Positions 18,120 to 27,380 of a stretch of 64,000 nucleotides of DNA are shown here, in pieces. Positions within the stretch are counted from its first letter, which is position 1. The number at the start of each line of letters is the position of its first letter. The DNA comes from Hyphomicrobiales bacterium. Lineage in GTDB: Bacteria; Pseudomonadota; Alphaproteobacteria; Rhizobiales; Xanthobacteraceae. A model generated the notes under the pieces. It did no database searches. It was not told the origin of the DNA and saw only the letters and a program-made list of their open reading frames with translations. The position numbers and the translations under genes are program-made. The DNA lies in NCBI GenBank assembly GCA_017305715.1, contig JAFKKG010000010.1, forward strand, positions 331,216 through 395,215. Direction: 5' to 3'.

Positions 18120-19202
18120 ATGACAACAACCGGCACATCTACTGTTACAGAACGCCCCACGTCTTTTGCGGGCTCTGCGCTGTCGATATCGGCCCGCGTC
18201 GACTGGGTGGACTATGCCAAGGGCATCTGCATCGTCATGGTCGTGATGATGCATTCGGTGCTGGGGGTTGAGGCGGCGGCGGGCCAGACCGGGTTTATGC
18301 ATTGGCTGGTCATGTTCGCCAAGCCGTTCCGGATGCCGGATTTCTTCCTGATTTCAGGCCTTTTCCTCGCCGTCGTGATCGACCGCGACTGGCGCACCTA
18401 CCTCGACCGCAAAGTGGTGCATTTTGCCTATTTCTACGTGCTGTGGGTGACGATCCAGTTCGGCTTCAAAGCACCGTCTTTTGCCGCCGAATCGAGCTGG
18501 AGCCATGTCGGCTACCTGTATCTGGAATCCTTCATCGAGCCGTTCGGCACGCTGTGGTTCATCTATCTGCTGCCGATCTTCTTCATCGTCACAAAACTGA
18601 CACGCGGCGTCCCGCCGCTGGGGATCCTTGCCGTCGCTGCGCTGCTGGAAATGGCGCATGTCGCGACCGGCTGGACCGTGATCGACGAGTTCTGCGCACG
18701 CTTCGTCTATTTCTACGTGGGCTACTGGCTGGCACCTCACGTCTTCGCGCTGTCGGATCGCGCGCGGGCGCAGCCCGCATTGGCACTCGCGGGCCTGGCG
18801 CTGTGGGCGCTGATCAATGGCGGTCTCGTTATTGCGGGCTTCAGCGAATGGCCGCTGGTCTCGCTTGCGCTTGGGCTTGCCGGCGCCGGCGCCATCATCG
18901 TGATGGGCACGCTGCTGGCGCGGATGCACTGGCTCAATTTCCTGCGCTATTGCGGCGAGCATTCGATCGTCATCTACCTCGCCTTCTTCCTGCCGATGGC
19001 GGCGACACGGACGCTGCTGCTGCGCAGCGGGATTTTCGACATCGGCACGGTGTCCTTGATCGTAACCGTCGCAGGCGTCGCCGGCGCGCTCGTTATCTGG
19101 CGGTTGGCCCTGGCGCTGCATGCCAATTTCCTGTTCGACCGCCCCGATGCGTTCTGGATCGCGCCAAAAAAGCCGGGTGCGGTGTTACAGGCCGCGGAGT
19201 AG
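18120..19202 (+). CDS. Membrane acyltransferase, acyltransferase-3 family
   Basis: 360 residues with about ten hydrophobic helices. It has the acyltransferase-3 hallmarks: RVDWVDYAKGICIVMVVMMH near the first helix and PDFFLISGLFLA in the second. These proteins modify sugars or envelope polymers with acyl groups (NodX, OpgC and OafA are relatives). The target is unknown; ugd, divergent from it across about 225 bp, is consistent with surface polysaccharide modification. An N-terminal Ser/Thr-rich tail of about 25 residues precedes the first helix. Confidence 0.85.
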   Translation: MTTTGTSTVTERPTSFAGSALSISARVDWVDYAKGICIVMVVMMHSVLGVEAAAGQTGFMHWLVMFAKPFRMPDFFLISGLFLAVVIDRDWRTYLDRKVVHFAYFYVLWVTIQFGFKAPSFAAESSWSHVGYLYLESFIEPFGTLWFIYLLPIFFIVTKLTRGVPPLGILAVAALLEMAHVATGWTVIDEFCARFVYFYVGYWLAPHVFALSDRARAQPALALAGLALWALINGGLVIAGFSEWPLVSLALGLAGAGAIIVMGTLLARMHWLNFLRYCGEHSIVIYLAFFLPMAATRTLLLRSGIFDIGTVSLIVTVAGVAGALVIWRLALALHANFLFDRPDAFWIAPKKPGAVLQAAE

Positions 19203-19301
19203 GCCCTCAAAGCCGTCCGCCGCCAGGATGGCGGCTGATGACAGCGTGGAAAATCGTCCGCCGAGGCTGTCAATCCGCGCAAAAATCCCTAGATTTCGGC
19301 C

Positions 19302-22300
19302 ATGCCGAAAACAGCCCCCAAAGCCGCCAAACCCGCCCCCTCCAAGGCCGCAGCCAAGGCCGAGACCAAGCCTGAGACGAAGACAGCCGCCAGGACTGAA
19401 ACCAAGGTGCCCGCCAAGGTTCCGGGCAAGGGCGACCATGTGTTTCTGGTCGATGGTTCCTCCTATATCTTCCGCGCCTATCACGCACTGCCGCCGCTGA
19501 ACCGCAAATCCGACGGGCTGCAGGTCAATGCGGTGCTCGGTTTCTGCAACATGCTGTGGAAGCTGCTGCGCGACATGCCCGAGGACAACCGGCCGACGCA
19601 TCTGGCGATCATCTTCGACAAATCCGAGATCACGTTCCGCAACAAGCTCTATCCCGATTACAAGGCGCACCGGCCGCCGGCGCCCGACGATCTGATCCCG
19701 CAATTCTCCCTGATCCGCGACGCCGTGCGCGCGTTCGACCTGCCCTGCCTCGAGCAGGCCGGCTTCGAGGCCGACGATCTGATCGCGACCTATGCCAGGA
19801 TCGCGGGCGAGCGCGGGGCGAGCACGACCATCGTTTCCTCCGACAAGGATCTGATGCAACTCGTGACCGACAAGGTCATGATGTACGACACCATGAAGGA
19901 CCGCCGGATCGGCATCCCCGAGGTGATCGAGAAGTTCGGCGTGCCGCCGGAGAAGGTGGTCGAGGTGCAGGCGCTGGCCGGCGATTCCACTGACAACGTG
20001 CCCGGCGTACCCGGCATCGGCATCAAGACCGCGGCGCAATTGATCATCGAGTATGGCGACCTCGAACAATTGCTGTTCCGCGCCGGCGAGATCAAGCAGC
20101 CGAAGCGGCGCGAGGCGCTGATCGAGAATGCCGAAAAGGCGCGGATTTCGCGGCAGCTCGTGCTGCTGGACGACAAGGTCGAACTCGACGTGCCGCTCGA
20201 CGACCTCGCCGTGCATGAGCCTGACGCGCGAAAGCTGATCGCGTTCCTCAAGGCGATGGAGTTCTCCACCCTCACCCGCCGCGTCGCCGATTATTCGCAG
20301 ATCGATCCGTCGGATGTGGAGGCAGAAGCCGGCAGCAAAAGCGCGGCAGGCGCCGCACCCGCCACGGCCAAGGCCGCCGGCGGCACGACTGGTGATCTCT
20401 TTGCCAGCCCGCCGGCCACCGCAAAACCCGGCGCCGACAAGCAGGACAAGGCCGCGAGCGTCAAGGGCACGCCGATTTCGCTTGCCGCGGCGCGCGCCGA
20501 AGCTGCGCGAAACCTTCGTATCGACCGCAGCAAGTACCAGACCATCCGCAGCCTCGATGCACTCAAGGCCTGGATCGCGCGCGCGCACGATACCGGCCAC
20601 TTCGCGATCGACGCACAGGCCAATCTGGACGATCCGATGCAGGCCGACATCTGCGGCATCGCGCTGGCGCTGGGGCCGAACGATGCCAGCTACATCCCGC
20701 TCACCCATAAGCCATCCGGCGGCGGTGCCGGGCTGTTCGACGCCGGTCTCGCGCCCGACCAGATCAAGTCGAACGACGCGCTCGCCGCGCTAAGACCGCT
20801 ATTGGAATCGATCGGCATTCTGAAGATCGGCTTCAACATCAAATTCAACGCCGTGATGCTGGCGCAGCATGGCATCACCCTGCGCAATGTCGAAGACGCG
20901 CAGTTGATGTCGTATGCGCTCGATGCCGGCCGCAATGCGCACGGGCTCGACGGGCTCGCCGAACGCTGGCTTGGCCATGCCGTGCTCAGCTATGGCGATC
21001 TTGTCGGCAGCGGCAAGAACAAGCTCAGCTTCGACCAGGTCGAGATCGACAAGGCCACCGCCTATTCGGCCGAATATGCCGACGTGATCCTGAGGCTGTG
21101 GCGCGTGATGAAGCCGCGCCTGATCGCCGAGCGCATGAACGTGGTCTATGAGACGCTGGAGCGGCCGCTGGTCAGCGTGCTGGCACGGATGGAGCGCCGC
21201 GGCATTTCGATCGACCGGCAGGTGCTGTCGCGGCTGTCGGGCGATTTCGCCCAGACCGCCGCGAGAGTCGAGGCCGAAATCCAGGAGATTGCGGGCGAGC
21301 CGATCAATGTCGGGAGCCCCAAGCAACTCGGCGACATCATCTTCGGCAAGATGGGATTGCCCGGTGGCAGCAAGACCAAGACCGGCGCCTGGTCGACCTC
21401 GGCGCAGGTACTCGATGAGCTCGCCGAACAGGGCCATGAATTCCCGAAGAAGATTCTGGAATGGCGGCAGGTTTCAAAGCTGAAATCGACCTATACCGAC
21501 GCGCTGCCGGAATATGTCCACCCCCAAACCCACCGCGTTCACACCACCTACGCGCTGGCCGCGACCACTACGGGACGACTGTCGTCGAACGAGCCGAACC
21601 TGCAGAACATTCCGGTGCGCACCGAGGACGGCCGCAAGATCCGCCGCGCCTTCATCGCAACCCCCGGCCACAAGCTGGTGTCGGCAGACTATTCACAGAT
21701 CGAGCTGCGGCTGCTGGCCGAGATCGCCGACATCCCGGTGCTGAAGCAGGCGTTTCGCGACGGGCTCGACATCCACGCCATGACGGCTTCCGAAATGTTC
21801 GGCGTGCCGATCAAGGACATGCCGAGCGAGGTGCGCCGCCGCGCCAAGGCGATCAATTTCGGCATCATCTACGGCATCTCGGCGTTTGGCCTGGCTAACC
21901 AGCTCAGCATCGCCCGCGAGGAAGCCTCCGCCTACATCAAGAAATATTTTGAGCGCTTCCCAGGCATCCGCGCCTACATGGACGACACCAAGGAATCCTG
22001 CCGCAGGAACGGCTATGTCGAGACGCTGTTCGGCCGGAAGATGTATTATCCCGACATCAAGGCCTCCAATGCCTCGGTCCGCGCCTTCAATGAGCGCGCA
22101 TCGATCAACGCGCGCCTGCAAGGCTCCGCCGCCGACATCATCCGCCGCGCCATGATCCGGATGGAGGATGCGCTGGCCGAAAAGAAGCTCTCGGCGCAGA
22201 TGCTGCTGCAGGTCCACGACGAACTGATCTTCGAAGTGCCGGAGAAGGAAGTCGCGGCAACCTTGCCCGTGGTGCAGCACGTGATGCAGGACGCCCCCTT

Positions 22301-22373
22301 CCCGGCGGTGCTGCTTTCGGTCCCGCTGCAGGTCGACGCAAGGGCTGCGAACAATTGGGACGAGGCGCATTGA
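19302..22373 (+). CDS. polA: DNA polymerase I
   Basis: 1023 residues. A Lys/Ala/Pro-rich extension of about 44 residues precedes the 5'-nuclease domain (FLVDGSSYIFRAYHALP, GFEADDLIATYA, IVSSDKDLMQLV, AGDSTDNVPGVPGIG), which is intact. A second Ala-rich linker separates it from the 3'-5' exonuclease-fold domain. There the catalytic carboxylates are mostly replaced: Asp437 is kept, but Gln439, Asn516 and Tyr592 stand where E. coli has Glu357, Asp424 and Asp501. The polymerase domain is intact (motif A DYSQIELR, motif B RRRAKAINFGIIYG, motif C VHDE). It is therefore predicted to lack proofreading. Confidence 0.97.
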   Translation: MPKTAPKAAKPAPSKAAAKAETKPETKTAARTETKVPAKVPGKGDHVFLVDGSSYIFRAYHALPPLNRKSDGLQVNAVLGFCNMLWKLLRDMPEDNRPTHLAIIFDKSEITFRNKLYPDYKAHRPPAPDDLIPQFSLIRDAVRAFDLPCLEQAGFEADDLIATYARIAGERGASTTIVSSDKDLMQLVTDKVMMYDTMKDRRIGIPEVIEKFGVPPEKVVEVQALAGDSTDNVPGVPGIGIKTAAQLIIEYGDLEQLLFRAGEIKQPKRREALIENAEKARISRQLVLLDDKVELDVPLDDLAVHEPDARKLIAFLKAMEFSTLTRRVADYSQIDPSDVEAEAGSKSAAGAAPATAKAAGGTTGDLFASPPATAKPGADKQDKAASVKGTPISLAAARAEAARNLRIDRSKYQTIRSLDALKAWIARAHDTGHFAIDAQANLDDPMQADICGIALALGPNDASYIPLTHKPSGGGAGLFDAGLAPDQIKSNDALAALRPLLESIGILKIGFNIKFNAVMLAQHGITLRNVEDAQLMSYALDAGRNAHGLDGLAERWLGHAVLSYGDLVGSGKNKLSFDQVEIDKATAYSAEYADVILRLWRVMKPRLIAERMNVVYETLERPLVSVLARMERRGISIDRQVLSRLSGDFAQTAARVEAEIQEIAGEPINVGSPKQLGDIIFGKMGLPGGSKTKTGAWSTSAQVLDELAEQGHEFPKKILEWRQVSKLKSTYTDALPEYVHPQTHRVHTTYALAATTTGRLSSNEPNLQNIPVRTEDGRKIRRAFIATPGHKLVSADYSQIELRLLAEIADIPVLKQAFRDGLDIHAMTASEMFGVPIKDMPSEVRRRAKAINFGIIYGISAFGLANQLSIAREEASAYIKKYFERFPGIRAYMDDTKESCRRNGYVETLFGRKMYYPDIKASNASVRAFNERASINARLQGSAADIIRRAMIRMEDALAEKKLSAQMLLQVHDELIFEVPEKEVAATLPVVQHVMQDAPFPAVLLSVPLQVDARAANNWDEAH

Positions 22374-22486
22374 GCTGCGGGGCGAGGAAGCGCCTCCCGC
22401 CTGCTGAATTGCACTCCGAACAATATACGAAATGACATCGCGGTGGAACGCGCGCTAGAAGCGCGCATTCCCTCGCGAGTCCCATC

Positions 22487-23122
22487 ATGCCCCACATTTC
22501 CGCCCTGCTCGGTTTCGCCCTCGTCTCGCTCGGCATGGTGCTGACGCCGGGACCGAACATGATTTACCTGATCTCGCGCTCGATCACCCAAGGCGCCGCG
22601 GCGGGGATCGTGTCGCTCGGCGGCGTCGCGCTCGGGTTCGTGTTTTACATGCTGTGCGCGGCGTTCGGGATCACGGCGCTGCTGTTTGCGGTGCCTTATG
22701 CCTATGATGCGCTGCGGTTTGCGGGCGCAGCCTATCTGCTATGGCTGGCGTGGCAGGCGCTGAAGCCCGGCGGCCGCTCGCCGTTCCAGGTGAAGAAGCT
22801 GCAGGTCGATGGCCCGCGCAAATTGTTCGCGATGGGCTTTGTCACCAATCTGCTCAACCCGAAGATCGCAATGCTCTATCTGGCGTTGCTGCCGCAGTTC
22901 ATCGATCCCGCGGTCGGCAGCGTGCTGACGCAATCGCTGGCGCTGGGCTCGGTCCAGATCGTGATCAGCGTCAGCGTCAACGCGATGATCGCGCTCGCGG
23001 CCGGGTCGATTGCGCTGTTTCTCGGCACGCGGCCGAGCTGGCTATTGCTGCAGCGCTGGCTGATGGGAACGGTGCTGGCGGGGCTGGCGGTGAAGATGGC
23101 GCTTGAGGCGCGGAAGGCGTGA
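22487..23122 (+). CDS. LysE/RhtB-family amino acid exporter
   Basis: 211 residues with about six hydrophobic helices. The family signature is SLGMVLTPGPNMIYLISRSI near the N-terminus, followed by GGVALGFVFYM and the conserved NLLNPKIAMLYLALLPQFI. LysE/RhtB proteins export amino acids such as lysine, homoserine or threonine; the substrate here is not predictable. The ATG at 22487 directly precedes the first helix. It stands alone between polA and a palindromic repeat. Confidence 0.92.
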   Translation: MPHISALLGFALVSLGMVLTPGPNMIYLISRSITQGAAAGIVSLGGVALGFVFYMLCAAFGITALLFAVPYAYDALRFAGAAYLLWLAWQALKPGGRSPFQVKKLQVDGPRKLFAMGFVTNLLNPKIAMLYLALLPQFIDPAVGSVLTQSLALGSVQIVISVSVNAMIALAAGSIALFLGTRPSWLLLQRWLMGTVLAGLAVKMALEARKA

Positions 23123-23130
23123 TCCCATCT

Positions 23131-23227
23131 CGTCATGCGCGGGCTTGACCCGCGCATCCATCGCCTGCGCAGCAGGCGCATGATTTTCTGAAGAAGGATG
23201 GATTGCCGGGTCGAGCCCGGCAATGAC
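23131..23227. repeat. Intergenic palindrome, family A
   Basis: The left end CGTCATGCGCGGGCTTGACC and right end GTCGAGCCCGGCAATGACAT are inverted copies. An inner hairpin is CGCCTGCGCAGCAGGCG. It lies between the convergent lysE-like and GST genes. Confidence 0.85.
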
Positions 23228-23240
23228 ATCGGGAATCAAC

Positions 23241-23867
23241 TCAATCCAGCTTCGCTTCCATGCCGCGCTTGGTCGCGGGCCGAGCCATCAGGGCGTTGTA
23301 CCAGCGCTCGACATTGGGGAAATCCTTCAGCTCGACCTTGTGGCGCGGGTGGCGCCAGGCCCAGCCGAGGATGGCGAAATCGGCGACCGACAAGGCATCC
23401 GCCACGAATTCGCGGCCCGCGAGCCGGCGGTCGAGCACGCCATAGAGCCGGCGCGTCTCGTCCATGTAGCGCTTCAGGCCATAGGCGCGGTCGGTCTCGT
23501 TCTCCAGCGCGATGAAATGGTGGACCTGGCCCGGCATCGGCCCAAAACCGCCCATCTGCCACATCAGCCATTCATAGACCGGGATGCGGTCGGCCAGGGG
23601 CCTGGGCAGGAACTTGCCGGTCTTCTCGCCGAGATAGAGCAGGATGGCGCCGGATTCGAAAATGCTGACCGGCTTGCCGTCCGGGCCGTCAGGGTCGACG
23701 ATCGCCGGAATCTTGTTGTTGGGGCTGATCTTGAGGAAAGCGGGCGCCATCTGTTCGCCCTTGGCGATGTTCACCGGGATCACCTTGTAGGCCAGCCCCA
23801 TTTCCTCCAGCGCCACCGAGATCTTGCGGCCGTTCGGCGTGTTCCAGGTGTGCAGTTCGATGGTCAT
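23241..23867 (-). CDS. Glutathione S-transferase, YfcG/Nu-class-like
   Basis: 208 residues. The thioredoxin-fold N-terminal domain begins MTIELHTWNTPNGRKISVAL. TPNG followed by KGEQMAPAFLKISPNNKIPA resembles the Nu-class disulfide reductases YfcG/YghU, which use glutathione without a classical Ser/Tyr nucleophile. The C-terminal helical domain contains LSVADFAILGW. The start at 23867 is supported by GGGGGAA about 5 nt upstream; an ATG 30 codons further up would add an unrelated leader. Divergent from pyrE across about 200 bp. Confidence 0.9.
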   Translation of the reverse strand: MTIELHTWNTPNGRKISVALEEMGLAYKVIPVNIAKGEQMAPAFLKISPNNKIPAIVDPDGPDGKPVSIFESGAILLYLGEKTGKFLPRPLADRIPVYEWLMWQMGGFGPMPGQVHHFIALENETDRAYGLKRYMDETRRLYGVLDRRLAGREFVADALSVADFAILGWAWRHPRHKVELKDFPNVERWYNALMARPATKRGMEAKLD

Positions 23868-24067
23868 TCCGGTTCCCCCAATTAAGGCTTTGACTTCCCG
23901 TAGCGCGGAAGCTTGCGGCCTTACAACCGCCGTTTCCGAGGGGGCCTCCCTGCGCAAGACGGGGCCCGGCCGATTGCCGCGCCCTGTTGATTGGGCCAGA
24001 TCGGGTCTGGAATGTGCGGGAAACCACCGATAGATTGCCGCCCGCCTCCAACCCCCGGGATCAAACC

Positions 24068-24631
24068 TTGTCCAAATCAGCCTCCCGCGCCCGCCTCGCC
24101 GAGATCATCCGCAAGCGATCGTTCGGCCGCGGCGAGATCACGCTGGCCTCGGGCCGCAAGAGCGACTTCTACTTCAACCTCAAACCGACCATGCTCGACC
24201 CCGAGGGTGCCGCGCTGCTGGCGGAACTGACCTATGACGCGTTGAAGGACGACCAGCTCGACTTCGTTGGCGGTCTGGAAATGGGCGCGGTGCCGCTGGC
24301 CGGCGCGATCGCGCAATTGTCCTGGCTCAAGGGCCATCCGATCGCGGCGTTCTTCGTACGCAAGAAGCCGAAGGAGCACGGCGCCCGCCTTGCGGTCGAA
24401 GGCCTCGCCAAAGGCGAGAGCCTGCAGGGCAAGCGCATCGTCATCGTCGAAGACGTCACCACGACCGGCGGCTCGGCGCTGAAAGCGGTTGAAGCCGTGC
24501 GCGACGCCGGCGGCGAGATCGTGCTCGTCTTCACCATGGTCGACCGCGACGAAGGCGCCACCGAAAATTTTGCCGAGGCCGGCATTCCGTTCCGCTCGCT
24601 CTACAAGGCCGGTGAGTTCCTGAAGGGTTGA
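24068..24631 (+). CDS. pyrE: Orotate phosphoribosyltransferase, probable TTG start
   Basis: Converts orotate and PRPP to OMP in UMP synthesis. From the TTG at 24068 the protein is 187 residues and starts (M)[18 protein letters not shown], the normal beginning of the family. An in-frame start 27 codons upstream would add sequence with no family match. Seen motifs are [39 protein letters not shown] and the PRPP-binding [13 protein letters not shown]. The gene is monocistronic here, divergent from the GST gene, and followed by a GC-rich repeat remnant. Confidence 0.93.
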   Translation: MSKSASRARLAEIIRKRSFGRGEITLASGRKSDFYFNLKPTMLDPEGAALLAELTYDALKDDQLDFVGGLEMGAVPLAGAIAQLSWLKGHPIAAFFVRKKPKEHGARLAVEGLAKGESLQGKRIVIVEDVTTTGGSALKAVEAVRDAGGEIVLVFTMVDRDEGATENFAEAGIPFRSLYKAGEFLKG

Positions 24632-24802
24632 TTCTTCTACCCCTCGCCCGGCTCTTGCGGGGCGAGGCAAGTAAGCAAGCGCCCGCAATTTTTCCTGCCG
24701 CCCGGCCCTCGCTCATAGCTCGTTTACCATCCGCCATTATGGTGAATCCGCCGGCGCCTGTAGCGCGTTGGCGCGTATGTGTTGCGTTGGGTGGAGTAAG
24801 CG

Positions 24803-25621
24803 TTGCGTACAGAGTTGGCTTTTTCGCGCATGCGGCGCCGCGCGACCTCCGTTGCCGCCGCCACGCTCGCAGCATCCCTCATGCTGGTGCCCGGCAGCGT
24901 ATCGGCTGAAGGCCTGTTCGATATGTTTTTCGGCGGCGGCCAGAAACAGCAGGCCCGGCAAGCTCCGCCGCAGGCGAATTTCTTTGCCGATCCGTTCGGC
25001 CTTAACCAGCCGCCGGCCCAGCCCGCACCGGCGCCCCGCGTGGCGAGTTCCGGCGGCTCCGGCGGTTCCGGACCCGCCTTTTGCGTGCGCAGCTGCGACG
25101 GCAAGTATTTTCAGCTGACCACGCGTGGCAATGCGACGCCGGTTCAGATGTGCCAGGCATTCTGCCCCGCCAGCACCACCAAGGTATTCTACGGCAGCCA
25201 TATCGACAGCGCCTCGGCCAGCAATGGCGAGCGCTATGCCGACAGTGAAAACGCCTTCGCCTATCGCAAGGCGCTGCGCGCCGATTGCACCTGCAACGGC
25301 AGAAGCCCGACAGGTCTGGCGCCAATCGACCTTGCGCTCGACAGTTCGCTGCGCTCGGGCGATGTCGTCGCCACCACCGACGGCCTCGTCGCCTATACCG
25401 GCGTCCGCCTCGGCGCCGAGCAGACCGCCGAATTCACCCCCGTGGCGTCCTATCCCGGCCTCACCGCCAGCGTCCGCGCACGGCTCGGCGAAATGAAGGT
25501 CGCCCCGGTCAGCGCCGAAATGGTCGGTGAAACCGTGATGCCGGAGACCAGAAGCGAGATCACGACCACGGGCCCGAAGACGGTTGTGCCCAAGACGGCG
25601 AAGCGGGCAGAAGCGAATTGA
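24803..25621 (+). CDS. DUF2865 secreted protein, TTG start
   Basis: 272 residues. A signal peptide ends near GSVSAEG, followed by a Gln/Pro/Ala-rich linker with a Gly/Ser patch. The DUF2865 core comes next: FCVRSCDGKYFQL, CQAFCPASTTKVFYG, AFAYRKALRADCTCNG. Six cysteines in this core suggest disulfides in the periplasm. The tail is low-complexity Thr/Lys-rich. The TTG at 24803 has GGAG six bases upstream; an ATG nine codons later is the alternative. The family is common in Rhizobiales and of unknown function. Confidence 0.85.
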   Translation: MRTELAFSRMRRRATSVAAATLAASLMLVPGSVSAEGLFDMFFGGGQKQQARQAPPQANFFADPFGLNQPPAQPAPAPRVASSGGSGGSGPAFCVRSCDGKYFQLTTRGNATPVQMCQAFCPASTTKVFYGSHIDSASASNGERYADSENAFAYRKALRADCTCNGRSPTGLAPIDLALDSSLRSGDVVATTDGLVAYTGVRLGAEQTAEFTPVASYPGLTASVRARLGEMKVAPVSAEMVGETVMPETRSEITTTGPKTVVPKTAKRAEAN

Positions 25622-25632
25622 CGGCCGAAGGC

Positions 25633-25672
25633 CGTCATTCCGGGGCGTGCGAAGCACGAACCCGGAATGACG
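25633..25672. repeat. Short intergenic palindrome, family A
   Basis: CGTCATTCCGGG and CCCGGAATGACG enclose GCGTGCGAAGCACGAA, itself a small hairpin. It directly follows the DUF2865 gene and may also end its transcript. Confidence 0.8.
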
Positions 25673-25711
25673 AACGGATGGATTGCTTCGCTTCGCTCGC
25701 AAAAAGCGACA

Positions 25712-26143
25712 TCACCGCCCGACGATGACGCCGATCACGTTCGGCGCCAGCAAATATTTTTCCTCGATCGCCGCGCGCGCCGCCGCCCGGTTTTCCGGCG
25801 TCAGCAAGCCGCGCTTTTCGGCGAGGATCATCCAGCAATAGCCCCACCAGTCGGTTAGCATGCCCTGGTCGTCGACGAGGTCATAGCCCTGCTCCGCGGC
25901 GAAGATCCGCGCATGGGCCTCGTCGAGCGAATCGAGCCAGGCGTGGTCGGCGATCGAGAACAAATCGTCGCTGAAATCGTCGGTGGTATAGCCCCACACC
26001 GACATGCAGACGGCATTGAACTCCCGGTCGATCGCGTCGTCGTCGACCATTTGGCGGCGCGAGGCCTGGTGCAGGCGCGACAGCGAGCGCGCGAAATCGG
26101 CGATACGGGTGAGGGCGAATTGATCGAAGGCGATGGTGGACAT
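25712..26143 (-). CDS. Hypothetical protein
   Basis: I do not recognise this family. From the ATG at 26143 (MSTIAFDQFALTRI) it is 143 residues, acidic and helical, with no signal peptide or membrane segment. Notable are an aromatic-rich centre (SVWGYTTDDF, TDWWGYCWMILAEKRG) and a C-terminal AAARAAIEEKYLLAPNVIG. An ATG 15 codons upstream is possible. Codon use looks like that of its neighbours, so it is probably real. It is divergent from another hypothetical gene, sharing a relatively AT-rich region of about 110 bp. Confidence 0.65.
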   Translation of the reverse strand: MSTIAFDQFALTRIADFARSLSRLHQASRRQMVDDDAIDREFNAVCMSVWGYTTDDFSDDLFSIADHAWLDSLDEAHARIFAAEQGYDLVDDQGMLTDWWGYCWMILAEKRGLLTPENRAAARAAIEEKYLLAPNVIGVIVGR

Positions 26144-26251
26144 GTAGTCCTCGATACTGGCGGTAGACCATAGATATTGTGTCGGCACTGCGCCGAATCA
26201 CAATGACATATCAAAGACTTGCTAAAGTGTTCTTAATTTGTTCCGACGAGC

Positions 26252-26725
26252 TTGATTGGTAGGATTGAGACACTGGACCTGCGGCAAGCCACGGAAATTG
26301 TCAGGCACTTGCACCCTGCGGCGGACGCCATCGACCAGGCGAGCGCGGCCATAGCCGCCCTTGAGCAGCGGGATCGGGCAGCGCTCGCCGTTCCCCTTGG
26401 AGAAATCGTTTCTGCTTTGCATTTCGAACTGCTGCTGGCGATTTACAACCGCTATCCAGACTTGCGACCGCCGTCAGATCAGGTGCCCATCATCGATTCG
26501 GCCCTGCGATGGGAGAACGTCGTGCTCCCCACGTCCGTGTCCGAGGCCGACCTCGACCAGTTGATCTTTTCCGCTCTGGAATCGAATTGGCGGAAGACCG
26601 CCCGGGTTATCGGCAACCTTGTCATTCGCTGCGAGGCGCTTGCATGGCCCCTTGATGCGGACATGCTGGCTGCGCGCAGCCGGAAGGATCGAGAGCGCGG
26701 GCGACCTTCGTGCCTGGCGGCATAG
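26252..26725 (+). CDS. Hypothetical protein, TTG start if real
   Basis: 157 residues of unknown function. The only sensible in-frame start is TTG at 26252, because a stop lies 18 bases upstream and the first internal Met is near the C-terminus. The predicted protein is helical and soluble, with ALHFELLLAIYNRYPDLRPP in the middle and VSEADLDQLIFSALESNWRKTARVIGN in the second half. This looks like a globular protein with genuine hydrophobic patterning, not random translation. The Arg-rich tail is less convincing. Confidence 0.55.
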   Translation: MIGRIETLDLRQATEIVRHLHPAADAIDQASAAIAALEQRDRAALAVPLGEIVSALHFELLLAIYNRYPDLRPPSDQVPIIDSALRWENVVLPTSVSEADLDQLIFSALESNWRKTARVIGNLVIRCEALAWPLDADMLAARSRKDRERGRPSCLAA

Positions 26726-26771
26726 CGAGGTGCGATTGACAGGCGGACGAGCGCGGTGATCGGCAGCCCCT

Positions 26772-27101
26772 TCACTGTGACGAAGCGCTGGAAAACAGAT
26801 TGATCACGACGACCCCGGAGACGATCAGGCCCATGCCGCAGAGCGCCGCCATATCCAGCTTCTGGCTCTGGAACACCCAGGCAATCGTGGCGATGAGCAC
26901 GACACCGACGCCGGACCAGACGGCATAGACCACGCCGGTCGGCAGGCTCCGCAGCGTCAGCGATAGAAAGTAGAACGCCACCGCGTAACCCACGACCGTC
27001 ACCACCGATGGCAGCGGCCTGCTGAAACCGTCCGACAGTTTCAGGAACGTCGTCGCCGCGACCTCCGAGAGAATCGCGATGCCCAGATAGAGATAGGTCA
27101 T
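26772..27101 (-). CDS. Small multidrug resistance (SMR) efflux protein
   Basis: 109 residues with four hydrophobic helices: an EmrE-type proton-coupled drug or quaternary amine exporter. The essential membrane Glu is in AILSEVAATTFLKLSDGF, and the conserved Trp in GVVYAVWSGVGVV. The start at 27101 (MTYLYLG) has AGGCGG about 4 nt upstream; an ATG seven codons earlier is possible. It lies 85 bp downstream of two small genes on the same strand and may share their transcript. Confidence 0.92.
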   Translation of the reverse strand: MTYLYLGIAILSEVAATTFLKLSDGFSRPLPSVVTVVGYAVAFYFLSLTLRSLPTGVVYAVWSGVGVVLIATIAWVFQSQKLDMAALCGMGLIVSGVVVINLFSSASSQ

Positions 27102-27186
27102 GCCGCCTGCTAGCAGAGGCATGTGATGTTTTGACGACTCGTTAGCGCCGATCTGGCGGTATCGACTTCGCTTGAATAGGCCCTGG

Positions 27187-27348
27187 CTAGTGTCCACCAT
27201 GCCCGTCGGAACCGCTCGATCCGTCGCTACCGATCGAGGTGTCCGTACTATCGCGGTTCGGACTGACCTTCGTGCCCTGGCGAAATGCAAAGCCCAAGAA
27301 CCCTACCAGCGCTATCAGGGCGAGCAGTGGCTCGATCCAATTTGGCAT
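27187..27348 (-). CDS. 53-residue single-pass membrane protein
   Basis: A strong GGAGG lies 7 nt before the ATG at 27348. The product starts MPNWIEPLLALIALVGFLGF, a single transmembrane helix, then turns cationic and ends in a Ser/Gly/Asp-rich tail with GHGGH at the C-terminus. It is too short for most gene finders. It is co-directional with the 76-residue secreted protein 32 bp upstream. Function is unknown; the ribosome site and clean helix support that it is expressed. Confidence 0.7.
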   Translation of the reverse strand: MPNWIEPLLALIALVGFLGFAFRQGTKVSPNRDSTDTSIGSDGSSGSDGHGGH

Positions 27349-27380
27349 GGTCGCCTCCGTTCCGCCGGCAGTCTCTCCAA

